Origin: Lachnospiraceae bacterium
GTDB lineage: Bacteria; Bacillota; Clostridia; Lachnospirales; Lachnospiraceae
DNA: 45,708 bases
Assembly: GCA_028689655.1 (NCBI GenBank)
Contig: JAQVCT010000021.1
Coordinates: forward strand, 1 to 45,708
Direction: 5' to 3'
Below the pieces are notes generated by a model, which had not been told where the DNA came from, made no database searches, and worked only from the letters and a program-made list of their open reading frames with translations. A program made the position numbers and the translations under genes. This document shows positions 9,280 to 18,454 of the stretch, piece after piece; within the stretch, counting starts at the first letter, position 1; the number at the start of each line of letters is the position of its first letter.

Positions 9280-9322
9280 GATAGGGGCTGTGGCACTAAG
9301 TAATTAGTGCCACAGCCCTATC
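9280..9322. terminator. Long inverted repeat between convergent genes
   Basis: GATAGGGGCTGTGGCACTAA pairs with TTAGTGCCACAGCCCTATC around a 4-nt loop, with one bulged G. It sits between the convergent Rpn-like and ROK genes and probably ends transcription from one or both sides. Neither side has a strong T tract. Confidence 0.55.
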
Positions 9323-9384
9323 TACGTTGTTAATACAGCTGTTTGAACAACATTTTACTGTCAAAAAAGTAAGAATAATCTTTT

Positions 9385-10398
9385 TTATGGCTCATATAGG
9401 GATGCCATCTCCAGCAGTCCGGTCTGATAATGGGTGGAAGAGTCCTTAGTGTAGGAAAATTCCGGCATGTGTTCCTCAGGGATGTAGCGACTGCAGGCAT
9501 TTGTCAGGATACCCATCAGGGAGATACTGATACCAGATCCCGTGAGAAGGATAATATCGGGATTCAGCAACTGGATGAAGGTGCTGATGGTCTTTGCCAT
9601 AACGTCTTCTGCGGAAGCCTTTGTGCTGGTGCGGAAAATGCCACGTGTACTGGATTCCGGTGGAAGACTCAGCAAAGAGACATCCCCGGCAGCATTGTCT
9701 TTGCCGTGGAGCAACTGCCCATTTAAGATAAACCCGGCAGCAGTACACTTCATGTTGTCAAAAGACAGAGTGATTACATTTTTGATCGTGGAATCCTCTA
9801 ATTGTTTATAGAAACCGTATGTAATAAGATTGATCTGATTATCAATAATGACTGGTAATGCAAAATCCCGGTCAATATTTTGGATGAGATTGATTCCGTT
9901 CAGGGAAGAAAAGCAACTGTTCTGAACGCGACCTTCCACATCTATGGTGCCATGGATACCGATGCTGATAATCTTAATATTGTCATATTCTCCCGTGAGA
10001 GATTCCAGCATATGATGGATGGAATCATAGGTGACAGGTGCTTTCACATCTTCCTTTTCTGCTACGAGATAATTCATGGAATTATAGATGCGGCAACCCA
10101 TGGTATTGACACCCTGGTCACGGAAAAGGGAAATACAACAGACGGTATAGGAGTTGTGATTGACACAGTAGGTCTTAGAGGGTCTTCCGGCACCGGAGGG
10201 CTTTTTTTCCTGAGGAACTACCACAATCTCATTTGCCCGGGCAAGCTCATTCAGCAGAGTGTTACAGGTAGCAACACTTAATCCGGTCTCCTTTGCCACG
10301 GTATTTTTTGTGGCCTGTTTTAGCGCGAGAAGTGTTTCCAAGATAAGTTTTTTATTATTTTCCTTTACCTGTGCAGTGGTATTGATCATCTGTGTCAT
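9385..10398 (-). CDS. ROK-family transcriptional regulator (NagC/XylR-like)
   Basis: 337-aa sugar-responsive repressor type. The N-terminus is a winged helix (TKNTVAKETGLSVATCNTLLNEL, residues about 30-55, with GAGRPSK in the wing). The rest is a degenerate ROK sugar-kinase fold: IIDNQINLITYGF in place of the usual VEND(V/A), and GKDNAAGDVSLL in place of the GxxGxAGExGH motif. The zinc-binding CxCGxxGC motif is absent. It is therefore unlikely to phosphorylate sugar and may sense ligand poorly or differently. Its start is preceded by AGGAAAGGG. No sugar operon is adjacent, so the target is unknown; galK-galT 5 kb away is one guess. Confidence 0.75.
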   Translation of the reverse strand: MTQMINTTAQVKENNKKLILETLLALKQATKNTVAKETGLSVATCNTLLNELARANEIVVVPQEKKPSGAGRPSKTYCVNHNSYTVCCISLFRDQGVNTMGCRIYNSMNYLVAEKEDVKAPVTYDSIHHMLESLTGEYDNIKIISIGIHGTIDVEGRVQNSCFSSLNGINLIQNIDRDFALPVIIDNQINLITYGFYKQLEDSTIKNVITLSFDNMKCTAAGFILNGQLLHGKDNAAGDVSLLSLPPESSTRGIFRTSTKASAEDVMAKTISTFIQLLNPDIILLTGSGISISLMGILTNACSRYIPEEHMPEFSYTKDSSTHYQTGLLEMASLYEP

Positions 10399-10460
10399 AG
10401 TATACCATCCCTTTCCTGAGAGGAATAAATCACAATCGTATCATAAGCCTTCTGATTTTT

Positions 10461-10488
10461 ATAATACTCATAATAATTGAAATGTCAA
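10461..10488 (-). promoter_or_regulatory. Promoter of the ROK regulator gene
   Basis: On the minus strand TTGACA (10488-10483), a 16-bp spacer and TATTAT (10466-10461). The surrounding 10475-10520 contains ATATTATTG and CAATAATT-type symmetric blocks that could be an autoregulatory operator. A weak divergent promoter (TTGTGG, 17 bp, TGTATA) for the signalling operon may overlap it. Confidence 0.5.
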
Positions 10489-10639
10489 TATTATTGTGGA
10501 TAATACAAATATTGTTTGTATAGAGAAAAATTAAGACATAAAAGATAGAATATTGTAAAATAATGTAGTAAAATAAAAATAACCTGACAAAATAGGATTG
10601 CTATTTTACTGACAAATGGCGATGAGAGGGGTGTATGAT

Positions 10640-10996
10640 ATGACGGATGATGAAAAAGATCAGTTAAAGACAGTAGGCATAGACGTTGAGGACGCTATGG
10701 ATCGATTCATGAACAATGAAGAGTTATATGCAAAGTTTCTGTTAAAGTTTTTGGAAGACAAGGATTTTGAAGAAATGAAAGTCTTTTTGGAAGAGGGGAA
10801 TTGCCAAGATGCATTTACCAGTGGTCATACTGTAAAAGGTGTTACCGGGAATCTGTCCATAAACGGTCTTTACTATATAATCGTGCCTTTTGTGGAATAT
10901 CTGCGGAATGGGAATCTGGAGGCAGCCAGGGAACATTTCCCGGAACTGGAAAAAGCATATAATGATTCCATCAATATGATTCGTATACTGCAATAA
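10640..10996 (+). CDS. Hpt-domain phosphotransfer protein
   Basis: 118-aa single-domain histidine phosphotransfer protein that would shuttle phosphate between a histidine kinase and a receiver. The conserved motif GHTVKGVTGNLSI carries the phosphorylatable His. I chose the ATG at 10640 because GAGAGGGG lies 8 bp upstream; the in-frame ATGs at 10616 and 10622 lack that. It is the first gene of a compact four-gene operon and is 22 bp before the FapA-like gene. The receiver-HD-GYP protein two genes downstream is its likely partner. No histidine kinase is nearby. Confidence 0.82.
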   Translation: MTDDEKDQLKTVGIDVEDAMDRFMNNEELYAKFLLKFLEDKDFEEMKVFLEEGNCQDAFTSGHTVKGVTGNLSINGLYYIIVPFVEYLRNGNLEAAREHFPELEKAYNDSINMIRILQ

Positions 10997-11018
10997 ACAT
11001 TAATTATGAGGCAGAACA

Positions 11019-13484
11019 ATGAATGCAGACATGAAAAAGACAAATGTAAAAAAACTGAATGAATATGACTATGTGCAGGAACTTGATCACATACGAATCC
11101 TGGGCGGTGATGCTGATAAATATCAGGGTCAGGGAATGGACTATGCTCAATTGGTGGAGATCCGCCGCGGACTGGAAAAAGGGTTCGATGTATCCATTTA
11201 CGATAAGCCCAACATTCCATGGTTTCAGATGGAAGAGATCCGGGATGCGCTGGAGGAAGGCATCGATCTAAAGGAATACTTTGAATCGGGCTATGACTGG
11301 ATGCAGCTCAGCGAGATTCGTCTGGGAATGGAACACAAGGTAGATATTACCTGCTATGCCAAAAAAACATATATCGCACAGCAGATGAAGGAAATACGAA
11401 TCGGTCTGGAAAATGGTGTGGATGTCTCCAGGTATGCGGATGTAGAAAATGACTGGTTCCAGATGGAGGAGATTCGCAAAGGTCTGGAGCGTAATGGTGA
11501 TATAGAAGCATATACGGGAAAGGGCTATGACTATCTTACCATGCGTGAGATTCGGAAAGCCCAGGAAAAAGGCATTGACCTCCAGCCTTATGTGAAAAAA
11601 GGATATCCCTCATCACTGCTCCTTCAGATCAGAAGATGTATCAACAATCAGATCATACCAGATCCCTATTTGGACGAAGGATACGATGCGGAACAACTGG
11701 AACAAATATTGATTGCACATCAAAAACAAGTTGACATAAATCCATATCTTTCTTCGGAGATGGTGGGACCCCAATTAGAACAGATTATAAAGGGTCTGGA
11801 AGACCGTGTTGATGTAACAAAATATGCAAGAAGTGATTTTGGATGGCAGCAGATGCGCGAGATCCGTCGTGGATTAGAGGATCGTATCGATGTTTCCGCC
11901 TATCTGAAAACATTCTATAACTGGCAGCAGATGCGTGAGATCCGTCTGGGACTGGAGGCGGGCTACGATGTGAGCAGCTATGCCAAGCTGCGATATTCGG
12001 TAACGGATATGAGAAATTTCCGGGAGAAGTTGATGGAAGTGGAATCTGAGCCATCGGAGACATTCTCCACGCCGGATAATCTGGTGGAGGAATCAGTTAC
12101 CAGCTTTGTCACTATCAGTGAAGACGGAATGGAAGCAGATCTGAACCTGGCCAGACCTAAGAAAAACAAGGCGTATACGGAAAAAGATATCTTGGAATTA
12201 TTGAAGGAAAATGGTGTTACACTGGGCATTGATAAAGAGGTCGTCAGGTTAATAGTAGAGCAGGAAATCTATGAGGAAAAGGTCGTCGTGGCAAGAGGTC
12301 AAAAGGCGATTCCCGGAGAAGACGGGCACTATGAATTTTATTTCCGCACACAGCTCCCCACTTTGCCGAAGATACTGGAGGATGGCTCTGTGGACTACAT
12401 GAATATGGACTATTTTGAGAAAGCCATCCGGGGACAAAAGCTGGCATATTATTTTCCGGCGACCCTTGGAAAAGGCGGCTATACCGTGAATGGTAAGATC
12501 ATGGTGGCACGAAAAGGAATAGAACAGCCGGTTCTTCGCGGCACCGGATTTGTACTTCTGGAGGATAAAAGGACCTATGTCGCCACTTTAAGTGGGAAGG
12601 TTTCTCTGGCTGAAAATTATATGGAAGTGAGCAAACTTCACATTGTGGATGGAGATGTCACTTATACCACAGGAAATATTACATTTGATGGAGATCTGAT
12701 CGTGCATGGATGTGTGAGAAGCGGTGTGACACTCCAGGCAAAGGGAAACATAGAGATAGATGGAAATGTAGAATCTGCAAATCTCATCGCGGAGGGTGAC
12801 ATTTTGGTAAAGCAAGGTGTTCAGGCAGGCGGCATGGGAATGATTCATGCCAGGGGCGCAGTTACAGGGAGGTTCTTTGAATCTGTCATTATTGAGACAG
12901 AGGGTGATATTCGTGCTAATTATATCTTGAACTGCGATATTACCACCAAGGGAAAAGTGGTGGTATCCGGTAAAAAAGGAATCCTGGTGGGTGGCAGAAC
13001 CAGGGCAGTCCAGGGTGCAGATGTATATGAGATAGGAAACAATGCACAATTAAGTACGGTCATTGAAGCAGGTCTCACCAGGCGCTTTTTTGAGAAATAT
13101 AATGAAATACAGAAAAATCTTATCAAGATACGTTCTGAGGTGGAAGTATTCCGGGAGGGTATCCGTAAGTTTGAGAATACATACAAAAAAGAACAATTAG
13201 CAAAAATATCCGTATACGATAAAATAAAATTAGCACATCAGATGAAGCTGGAGGAACTGGAAGAGGGAAAGATCAGGAAAGAGGCATTTGAGAAAGAGAT
13301 GGAAGAAATGTCCAATGCCAAAATCACAGCAAAGGGCAGAGCGTATCCCGGTGTGTATGTGATCATCGACAGAATCCCCCTTCGATTGATGGAGTCTGTG
13401 GAGAATGTGACATTTAAACATATTGAGGACAGGGTCGGCATATTTAGAAACAACAAAGGTGAGGCAAGAAAGGGCAGCATATGA
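11019..13484 (+). CDS. Repeat-containing FapA (DUF342) family protein
   Basis: 821 aa in two parts. Residues about 25-345 are some twelve repeats of roughly 25-27 aa with the pattern QM-EIR-GLE-G-DVS-YA (for example WQQMREIRLGLEAGYDVSSYA). Residues about 385-815 match the FapA/DUF342 family: a beta-helix-like middle with NITFDGDLIVHGCV, GNIEIDGNVESA and GDIRANYILNCDI steps, then a coiled coil (about 690-760) and a C-terminal domain. FapA proteins are known near flagellar and c-di-GMP genes, but their biochemical role is unsettled. There is no signal peptide. The gene overlaps the downstream HD-GYP gene by 4 bp (ATGA), so translation is coupled. The repeat domain resembles repeats I recall from other Lachnospiraceae proteins, where its function is unknown. 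Confidence 0.8.
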   Translation: MNADMKKTNVKKLNEYDYVQELDHIRILGGDADKYQGQGMDYAQLVEIRRGLEKGFDVSIYDKPNIPWFQMEEIRDALEEGIDLKEYFESGYDWMQLSEIRLGMEHKVDITCYAKKTYIAQQMKEIRIGLENGVDVSRYADVENDWFQMEEIRKGLERNGDIEAYTGKGYDYLTMREIRKAQEKGIDLQPYVKKGYPSSLLLQIRRCINNQIIPDPYLDEGYDAEQLEQILIAHQKQVDINPYLSSEMVGPQLEQIIKGLEDRVDVTKYARSDFGWQQMREIRRGLEDRIDVSAYLKTFYNWQQMREIRLGLEAGYDVSSYAKLRYSVTDMRNFREKLMEVESEPSETFSTPDNLVEESVTSFVTISEDGMEADLNLARPKKNKAYTEKDILELLKENGVTLGIDKEVVRLIVEQEIYEEKVVVARGQKAIPGEDGHYEFYFRTQLPTLPKILEDGSVDYMNMDYFEKAIRGQKLAYYFPATLGKGGYTVNGKIMVARKGIEQPVLRGTGFVLLEDKRTYVATLSGKVSLAENYMEVSKLHIVDGDVTYTTGNITFDGDLIVHGCVRSGVTLQAKGNIEIDGNVESANLIAEGDILVKQGVQAGGMGMIHARGAVTGRFFESVIIETEGDIRANYILNCDITTKGKVVVSGKKGILVGGRTRAVQGADVYEIGNNAQLSTVIEAGLTRRFFEKYNEIQKNLIKIRSEVEVFREGIRKFENTYKKEQLAKISVYDKIKLAHQMKLEELEEGKIRKEAFEKEMEEMSNAKITAKGRAYPGVYVIIDRIPLRLMESVENVTFKHIEDRVGIFRNNKGEARKGSI

Positions 13485-14560
13485 ATAATGAGATCATACT
13501 AGTGGTAGATGACATGGAAGTGAACAGAGCTCTTCTATGCGGCATGTTTCAGAACAATTATAAAATGATGGAAGCGGGAGACGGGGAGGAAGCTTTGAAG
13601 ATCGTAGAAGAGTACAAGTCTTCTATTGTCACGATTCTCCTGGATATTATAATGCCCAATATGGATGGATTTGAAGTGCTGAAGATCTTAAATCAGAAGA
13701 AACTGATCTCCAGAATACCGGTCATCCTTATCACGGGAGATACCTCCGCTGAGGCAGAGAAAAAGGCTTACGAGGTGGGCGTGGCAGATATGATCGCAAA
13801 GCCATTCAACCCGCATATTATACAGAGACGTGTACAGAATACCATCGATCTCTATAACTATAAGAACAAACTGGAACGCATGGTATCAGAACAGACCAGA
13901 GTACTGCAGTCCCAGTCAAAGAAATTGAAAGAGATGAACTCCAAAATAATCGATATCATGAGTACCATTGTGGAATTTCGTAATATGGAGTCCGGCAAAC
14001 ACATCAAGCGAATCAAGGGATTTACCAATATTCTGGCAAAGGTCGTAGCCCAGTATTATCCTGAATATGGACTAACGGAAGAGCAGATCAATATCATCAC
14101 AGAGGTATCGGCAATGCATGATATTGGCAAAATTGTCATTCCTGACAGTGTCCTTCTAAAGCCGGCAAAATGGACGGAGGATGAATTTGAACTGATGGAG
14201 TCCCACACCACAAAGGGATGTGAGATCATAGCGGCAGTGGCAGAGATGCAGGATGCCCAGTATCAGAAATACGGATATGAGATCTGTCGGTATCACCACG
14301 AAAGATTTGATGGAAATGGCTATCCGGATGGACTGAAGGGGGATGAGATACCTGTCTCAGCCCAGATCGTATCCATTGCGGATGCCTATGAAGCACTGAT
14401 CCATGAACGTAGATATAAAAGTGCTTACTCAAAATCAAAAGCATTTATCATGATCCAGGAGGGCGAACGTGGTATCTTTTCACCGAAGATGCTGGAGGCA
14501 TTGAAGATTGCGAGAGATGATTTTGAATGTCTGGCAGATGCCAATGAGGATAAAGAATAG
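13481..14560 (+). CDS. Response regulator with HD-GYP domain (putative c-di-GMP phosphodiesterase)
   Basis: 359 aa. The N-terminal receiver has acidic pocket DD at 10-11, phosphoacceptor D55 in LLDIIMP, and Lys in IAKPF. A coiled linker (about 125-160) is followed by an HD-GYP output domain with MHDIGK (H213, D214) and YHHERFDGNGYPDGL (HHE and GYP motifs). All signature residues of active c-di-GMP phosphodiesterases seem present, so activity is plausible. It is translationally coupled to the FapA-like gene and shares an operon with an Hpt protein, suggesting phosphorelay control of c-di-GMP breakdown. The input kinase is not in the window. Confidence 0.9.
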   Translation: MNNEIILVVDDMEVNRALLCGMFQNNYKMMEAGDGEEALKIVEEYKSSIVTILLDIIMPNMDGFEVLKILNQKKLISRIPVILITGDTSAEAEKKAYEVGVADMIAKPFNPHIIQRRVQNTIDLYNYKNKLERMVSEQTRVLQSQSKKLKEMNSKIIDIMSTIVEFRNMESGKHIKRIKGFTNILAKVVAQYYPEYGLTEEQINIITEVSAMHDIGKIVIPDSVLLKPAKWTEDEFELMESHTTKGCEIIAAVAEMQDAQYQKYGYEICRYHHERFDGNGYPDGLKGDEIPVSAQIVSIADAYEALIHERRYKSAYSKSKAFIMIQEGERGIFSPKMLEALKIARDDFECLADANEDKE

Positions 14561-14567
14561 GGTGTAA

Positions 14568-15485
14568 ATGGAAAAAGCATATAAACTGGAATTTACAAAT
14601 AAACATGCGGGAGAACTCTATCTGAACACCTGTGGGTGCTCCAGGACGGAGCCCCTTCACAGCTTTGGACCAGCAGTTCGTCCCCACTATCTGATTCATT
14701 TTGTCCTGGATGGTAAGGGACGATTTGTGAGCGGAAATAAAGAATATCCCCTGGAGGCCGGATATGGGTTTCTCATCGAACCGGATGAACTGACTTTCTA
14801 TCAGGCGGATGAGAAGGAACCCTGGACTTACGTATGGGTGGGATTCAGTGGGAGCAAGGCAGGTGAGTATATTCGAAATATGGGTCTGTCTATGAGACAT
14901 CCCATCATCCAGTCAGAGAAGCAGGAGGAAATCTATTCCCTTGTCAAGGACATGATTGAGCATAACACTTACAGTATGGCAAACGAACTGCGTAGGGATG
15001 GTCTGCTCAAAATGTTCCTGGGGATTATCGCGGAAGGCGCAGCGGTAGCGGAAAAGGATGATACGGACAAGGGCAATCACTACGTGGATATGGCAATTGA
15101 TTTTATCAGAAGTAATTACTGTAACCCCATCAGGATTACGGATGTGGCAGATTATGTGTGCATCAACAGGAGCTATCTGTATACACTTTTTCAGGATTCC
15201 CTGCAGATGTCGCCTCAGCAATTTCTCACCGTCTTTCGCATCACCAAGGCAGCAGAACTCCTGCAAGTCACAAATTTTTCCATAGAGAGTATCGCGCTGT
15301 CCTGCGGATATAAAGATCCGCTTGTATTCGCCAAAGCATTCCGTCAGATGAACGGATTGTCCCCCAGCAAGTATCGCAAGGAGGTCATGGATGGCAAGGT
15401 AAGACACTCCCAGAATAATCTGGAACAGATTGAGAACTTTATAAAAGGGTCTAGCCCCATATCTTCCCAATCGGACCATAGATAA
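14568..15485 (+). CDS. AraC-family transcriptional regulator
   Basis: 305 aa. The N-terminal cupin-like sensor (about 30-110: PHYLIHFVLDGKGRF, AGYGFLIEPDELTFYQAD, WTYVWVGFSG) is of the AraC_binding type that senses sugars. The C-terminal double helix-turn-helix (about 190-285) reads ITDVADYVCINRSYLYTLF and SIESIALSCGYKDPLVFAKAF, ending in GLSPSKYRK. It follows the HD-GYP gene by 7 bp, so it is probably in that operon, but it also sits just before galK-galT and could regulate galactose use instead. The two options cannot be separated from sequence. Confidence 0.88.
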   Translation: MEKAYKLEFTNKHAGELYLNTCGCSRTEPLHSFGPAVRPHYLIHFVLDGKGRFVSGNKEYPLEAGYGFLIEPDELTFYQADEKEPWTYVWVGFSGSKAGEYIRNMGLSMRHPIIQSEKQEEIYSLVKDMIEHNTYSMANELRRDGLLKMFLGIIAEGAAVAEKDDTDKGNHYVDMAIDFIRSNYCNPIRITDVADYVCINRSYLYTLFQDSLQMSPQQFLTVFRITKAAELLQVTNFSIESIALSCGYKDPLVFAKAFRQMNGLSPSKYRKEVMDGKVRHSQNNLEQIENFIKGSSPISSQSDHR

Positions 15486-15503
15486 ACTTGCTGCGCACTT
15501 TCG

Positions 15504-15530
15504 TGACTCGATTATTATATAATCAAGTCA
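15504..15530. repeat. 27-bp inverted repeat upstream of galK
   Basis: TGACTCGATTAT, 3 nt, ATAATCAAGTCA: 12-bp arms with one mismatch. It lies between the AraC stop and galK, so it may be an operator for the adjacent AraC regulator or a weak terminator. Read in reverse with its flank (15530 to 15481) it resembles the 4022-4135 repeat (ATAATCGAGTCACGAA), so it may instead be a dispersed intergenic repeat. Confidence 0.55.
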
Positions 15531-15660
15531 TATAACATATTAACTGGTATTTACAACATAGGGGTATGTAATATTGACAGCATTTTCGTATACTATAGAT
15601 AGGAAGATGCTGTTTTATTATTCTAACAAAAAACAAACACAGGTAAAGGAGTATTGGGGT

Positions 15661-16827
15661 ATGAAAGAAATTATTTTACAAAAATTTGCAGAGGTATTTG
15701 GGGATACGGAAGGGGTGGACACTTATTTTGCACCAGGTCGTGTGAATCTAATCGGTGAACATACTGACTATAATGGCGGACATGTATTCCCATGTGCGCT
15801 TACCATAGGTACCTATGCGGCTGCCAGAAAGAGAAATGATAAAAAACTTCGTTTTTATTCTATGAATTTTGAGCAGCTTGGAGTGATCGAGTCCAGCATA
15901 GAGAATATCAAACCGGAAAAAGAAGCGGACTGGACGAACTATCCAAAGGGCATGATCTGGGCATTTATGGAAAAAGGATATGAGATTCCATGTGGTATGG
16001 ATCTCCTGCTGAATGGTAATATTCCAAATGGCTCCGGACTATCCTCCTCCGCATCGGTGGAAGTACTGACCGGCTACATATTGAGAGAATTTTTTGGACT
16101 GAAACAGGTAACCAACACAGATCTTGCCCTCATCGGACAATTTTCGGAGAATAAGTTCAATGGCGTGAACTGTGGTATTATGGATCAATTCGCCATCGCC
16201 ATGGGCAAAAAAGATAATGCCATCTTTCTGGATACAGCGGATCTGTCATTTGAGTATGCACCCATCAAACTGGAGGGTGCTAAAATGGTGATCTCCTGCA
16301 GTAATAAGAAGAGAGGACTGGGGGATTCCAAATATAATGAACGACGCAGCGAATGTGAGACAGCTCTGGCAGAGTTGCAGAAAGTTGTGGACATCAAAGG
16401 GTTGGGAGATCTCACAGAAGAAGCATTTGAAGAACACAAATCAGCGATCAGGGATGATGTGAGAATCCGCAGAGCACGACATGCAGTTTATGAGAATCAG
16501 AGAACCATCAAGGCAGTGGAAGCACTGAAAAATAATGATGTAACTTTATTTGGAAAATTGATGAATGACAGTCATGTATCTCTTCGCGATGATTATGAAG
16601 TGACAGGAATCGAGCTGGATACCCTGGTGGAGGAAGCCTGGAAAGTGGATGGTGTCATCGGCTCCAGAATGACAGGAGCGGGATTTGGCGGATGTACCGT
16701 GAGCATCGTGAAAGACGAAGCTATCGACAACTTCATCGCAAAAGTCGGACCAGCTTATGAGCAAAAAATTGGATACGCTGCTGACTTCTATGTAGTAGAA
16801 GTGGGAGATGGACCTAAGAACCTATAA
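15661..16827 (+). CDS. galK: Galactokinase
   Basis: Phosphorylates galactose to galactose-1-phosphate, the first step of the Leloir pathway (GHMP kinase family, cytoplasm). I chose the ATG at 15661, preceded by AAAGGAG at 9 bp; the open frame extends to 15574 but relatives begin near here. The protein is 388 aa, the normal length. Motifs are PGRVNLIGEHTDYNGG (galactokinase signature), GSGLSSSASVEV (ATP-binding GHMP loop) and GAGFGGCTVSIV near the C-terminus. It is followed by galT after a 121-bp gap filled largely by a microsatellite. galE and a sugar transporter are not in the window. Confidence 0.96.
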   Translation: MKEIILQKFAEVFGDTEGVDTYFAPGRVNLIGEHTDYNGGHVFPCALTIGTYAAARKRNDKKLRFYSMNFEQLGVIESSIENIKPEKEADWTNYPKGMIWAFMEKGYEIPCGMDLLLNGNIPNGSGLSSSASVEVLTGYILREFFGLKQVTNTDLALIGQFSENKFNGVNCGIMDQFAIAMGKKDNAIFLDTADLSFEYAPIKLEGAKMVISCSNKKRGLGDSKYNERRSECETALAELQKVVDIKGLGDLTEEAFEEHKSAIRDDVRIRRARHAVYENQRTIKAVEALKNNDVTLFGKLMNDSHVSLRDDYEVTGIELDTLVEEAWKVDGVIGSRMTGAGFGGCTVSIVKDEAIDNFIAKVGPAYEQKIGYAADFYVVEVGDGPKNL

Positions 16828-16872
16828 ATAGAGAGAAAAAATAAGAGACAAAAACAAGAGATAAAAATAAAA

Positions 16873-16938
16873 ATAGAGATAGAGATAGAGATAGAGATAG
16901 AGATAGAGATAGAGATAGAAATAGAGATAGAAATAGAA
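16873..16938 (+). repeat. Hexanucleotide microsatellite (ATAGAG/ATAGAA)11 before galT
   Basis: Eleven tandem 6-bp units: seven ATAGAG, then ATAGAA, ATAGAG, ATAGAA, ATAGAA. The last unit runs into AAGGGAT, the galT ribosome binding site, with ATG at 16949. A degenerate purine-rich extension continues upstream to about 16830. Copy number could vary by slippage and alter galT translation or mRNA structure. Confidence 0.95.
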
Positions 16939-16948
16939 GGGATAAAAA

Positions 16949-18451
16949 ATGATTGCACAGGATATAGAGAAGCTGGTTGCGTATGGTTTGCAGACAGGAT
17001 TGGTAGAGAAGGAAGATAAGATATATACGATTAACCGACTGTTAGAATTATTTGAAGTAGAGGATTTTACAGAAAGTGACACTGATGTCACGTGTGGAAT
17101 TGATGAGCTGGAATCATTACTGGATCGGATGGTAGATTATGCATTCAAGGCTGGCATTATCACAGAGAACAGCATTGTATACAGAGATTTATTTGATACG
17201 AAGATCATGAGCATGCTGGTGGGAAGACCCAGTGAGATTATCCGTAAATTCAAGGAATATTACGCAGTGAGTCCCAAAAAAGCAACGGATTATTACTATA
17301 AATTGTCACAGGACACAAATTATATCAGACGTTACCGCATCGAGCGGGATCTGAAGTGGACTATCGATACCACTTATGGAGTCATGGATATCACCATCAA
17401 TCTGTCCAAGCCGGAGAAGGATCCTAAAGCCATTGCAGCGGCAAAGAATGCCAGACAGAGCGGATATCCAAAGTGTCTGTTATGCATGGAAAATGAAGGA
17501 TATGCGGGGCGGGTGAATCATCCTGCCAGACAGAATCACAGAGTGATTCCGGTCACCATCGCGGACAGTGCGTGGGGGTTCCAATATTCCCCTTATGTAT
17601 ACTATAATGAGCACTGTATCGTGTTCAATTCCAAGCATATTCCCATGAAGATCGAACATGCCACGTTCTGTAAACTGTTTGATTTTGTGAAACAGTTCCC
17701 CCACTACATCGTGGGCTCTAATGCGGATCTTCCCATTGTAGGGGGTTCCATATTAAGCCATGATCATTTTCAGGGAGGCAATTACGACTTTGCCATGGCA
17801 AAAGCACCAGTGGAGAGAACGTTCAGGGTGCAGGGCTTCGATGATGTGGCAGCAGGCATCGTGAACTGGCCCATGTCTGTGATTCGTCTCACAGGAAAGG
17901 ATACGGATCGGATCATCCAGCTGGCGGATATTATCTTAAATCAGTGGCGCAGTTACACGGATGAGGACGCTTTTATCTATGCCGAGACGGATGGGGAGCC
18001 GCATAACACCATCACACCTATCGCGAGAAAACGTGACGGAAACTTCGAATTGGATCTGGTACTTCGCAATAACATTACCACGGAGGAACATCCGATGGGT
18101 GTCTACCATTCCCATGGCGAACGCCACCACATCAAGAAAGAAAATATCGGACTCATCGAAGTCATGGGTCTGGCAATCTTACCATCCCGCTTAAAGGATG
18201 AGATGGAAATCCTGGCAGATGCCATTATAAATCATAAGAAGATCAGAAGCATAGAGACCATTGAAAAACATGCGGACTGGGTGGAGGAATTTATGCCACG
18301 GTATACTTCCGTCAATAAAGAGAATATCATGGAAATCCTCCAGAAAGAGGTAGGTATGGTCTTCATGAAAGTGCTGGAGGATGCTGGTGTCTACAAACGC
18401 ACGCCCGAGGGACAGGCAGCTTTTGACAGATTCTGTCAGAGCCTTTCCTAA
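16949..18451 (+). CDS. galT: Galactose-1-phosphate (UTP-hexose-1-phosphate) uridylyltransferase, Firmicutes type
   Basis: Transfers UMP between UDP-glucose and galactose-1-phosphate in the Leloir pathway. At 500 aa it belongs to the longer Gram-positive GalT class rather than the 350-aa E. coli class. Recognisable parts are KCLLCMENEGYAGR, RVIPVTIADSAWGFQYSPY, LSHDHFQGGNYDF (His motif near residue 270) and the C-terminal NITTEEHPMGVYH block. The start at 16949 follows GAAGGGAT. It is co-directional with galK, so the pair probably forms one operon, with the repeat tract between them. Confidence 0.94.
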   Translation: MIAQDIEKLVAYGLQTGLVEKEDKIYTINRLLELFEVEDFTESDTDVTCGIDELESLLDRMVDYAFKAGIITENSIVYRDLFDTKIMSMLVGRPSEIIRKFKEYYAVSPKKATDYYYKLSQDTNYIRRYRIERDLKWTIDTTYGVMDITINLSKPEKDPKAIAAAKNARQSGYPKCLLCMENEGYAGRVNHPARQNHRVIPVTIADSAWGFQYSPYVYYNEHCIVFNSKHIPMKIEHATFCKLFDFVKQFPHYIVGSNADLPIVGGSILSHDHFQGGNYDFAMAKAPVERTFRVQGFDDVAAGIVNWPMSVIRLTGKDTDRIIQLADIILNQWRSYTDEDAFIYAETDGEPHNTITPIARKRDGNFELDLVLRNNITTEEHPMGVYHSHGERHHIKKENIGLIEVMGLAILPSRLKDEMEILADAIINHKKIRSIETIEKHADWVEEFMPRYTSVNKENIMEILQKEVGMVFMKVLEDAGVYKRTPEGQAAFDRFCQSLS

Positions 18452-18454
18452 ATA

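Noticed and set aside
15574..15660. galK starting at 15574, and a promoter built on TTGACA near the same place
   Set aside because: The ATG at 15661 has a proper RBS and matches the family start. The TTGACA has no -10 box at 16-18 bp.
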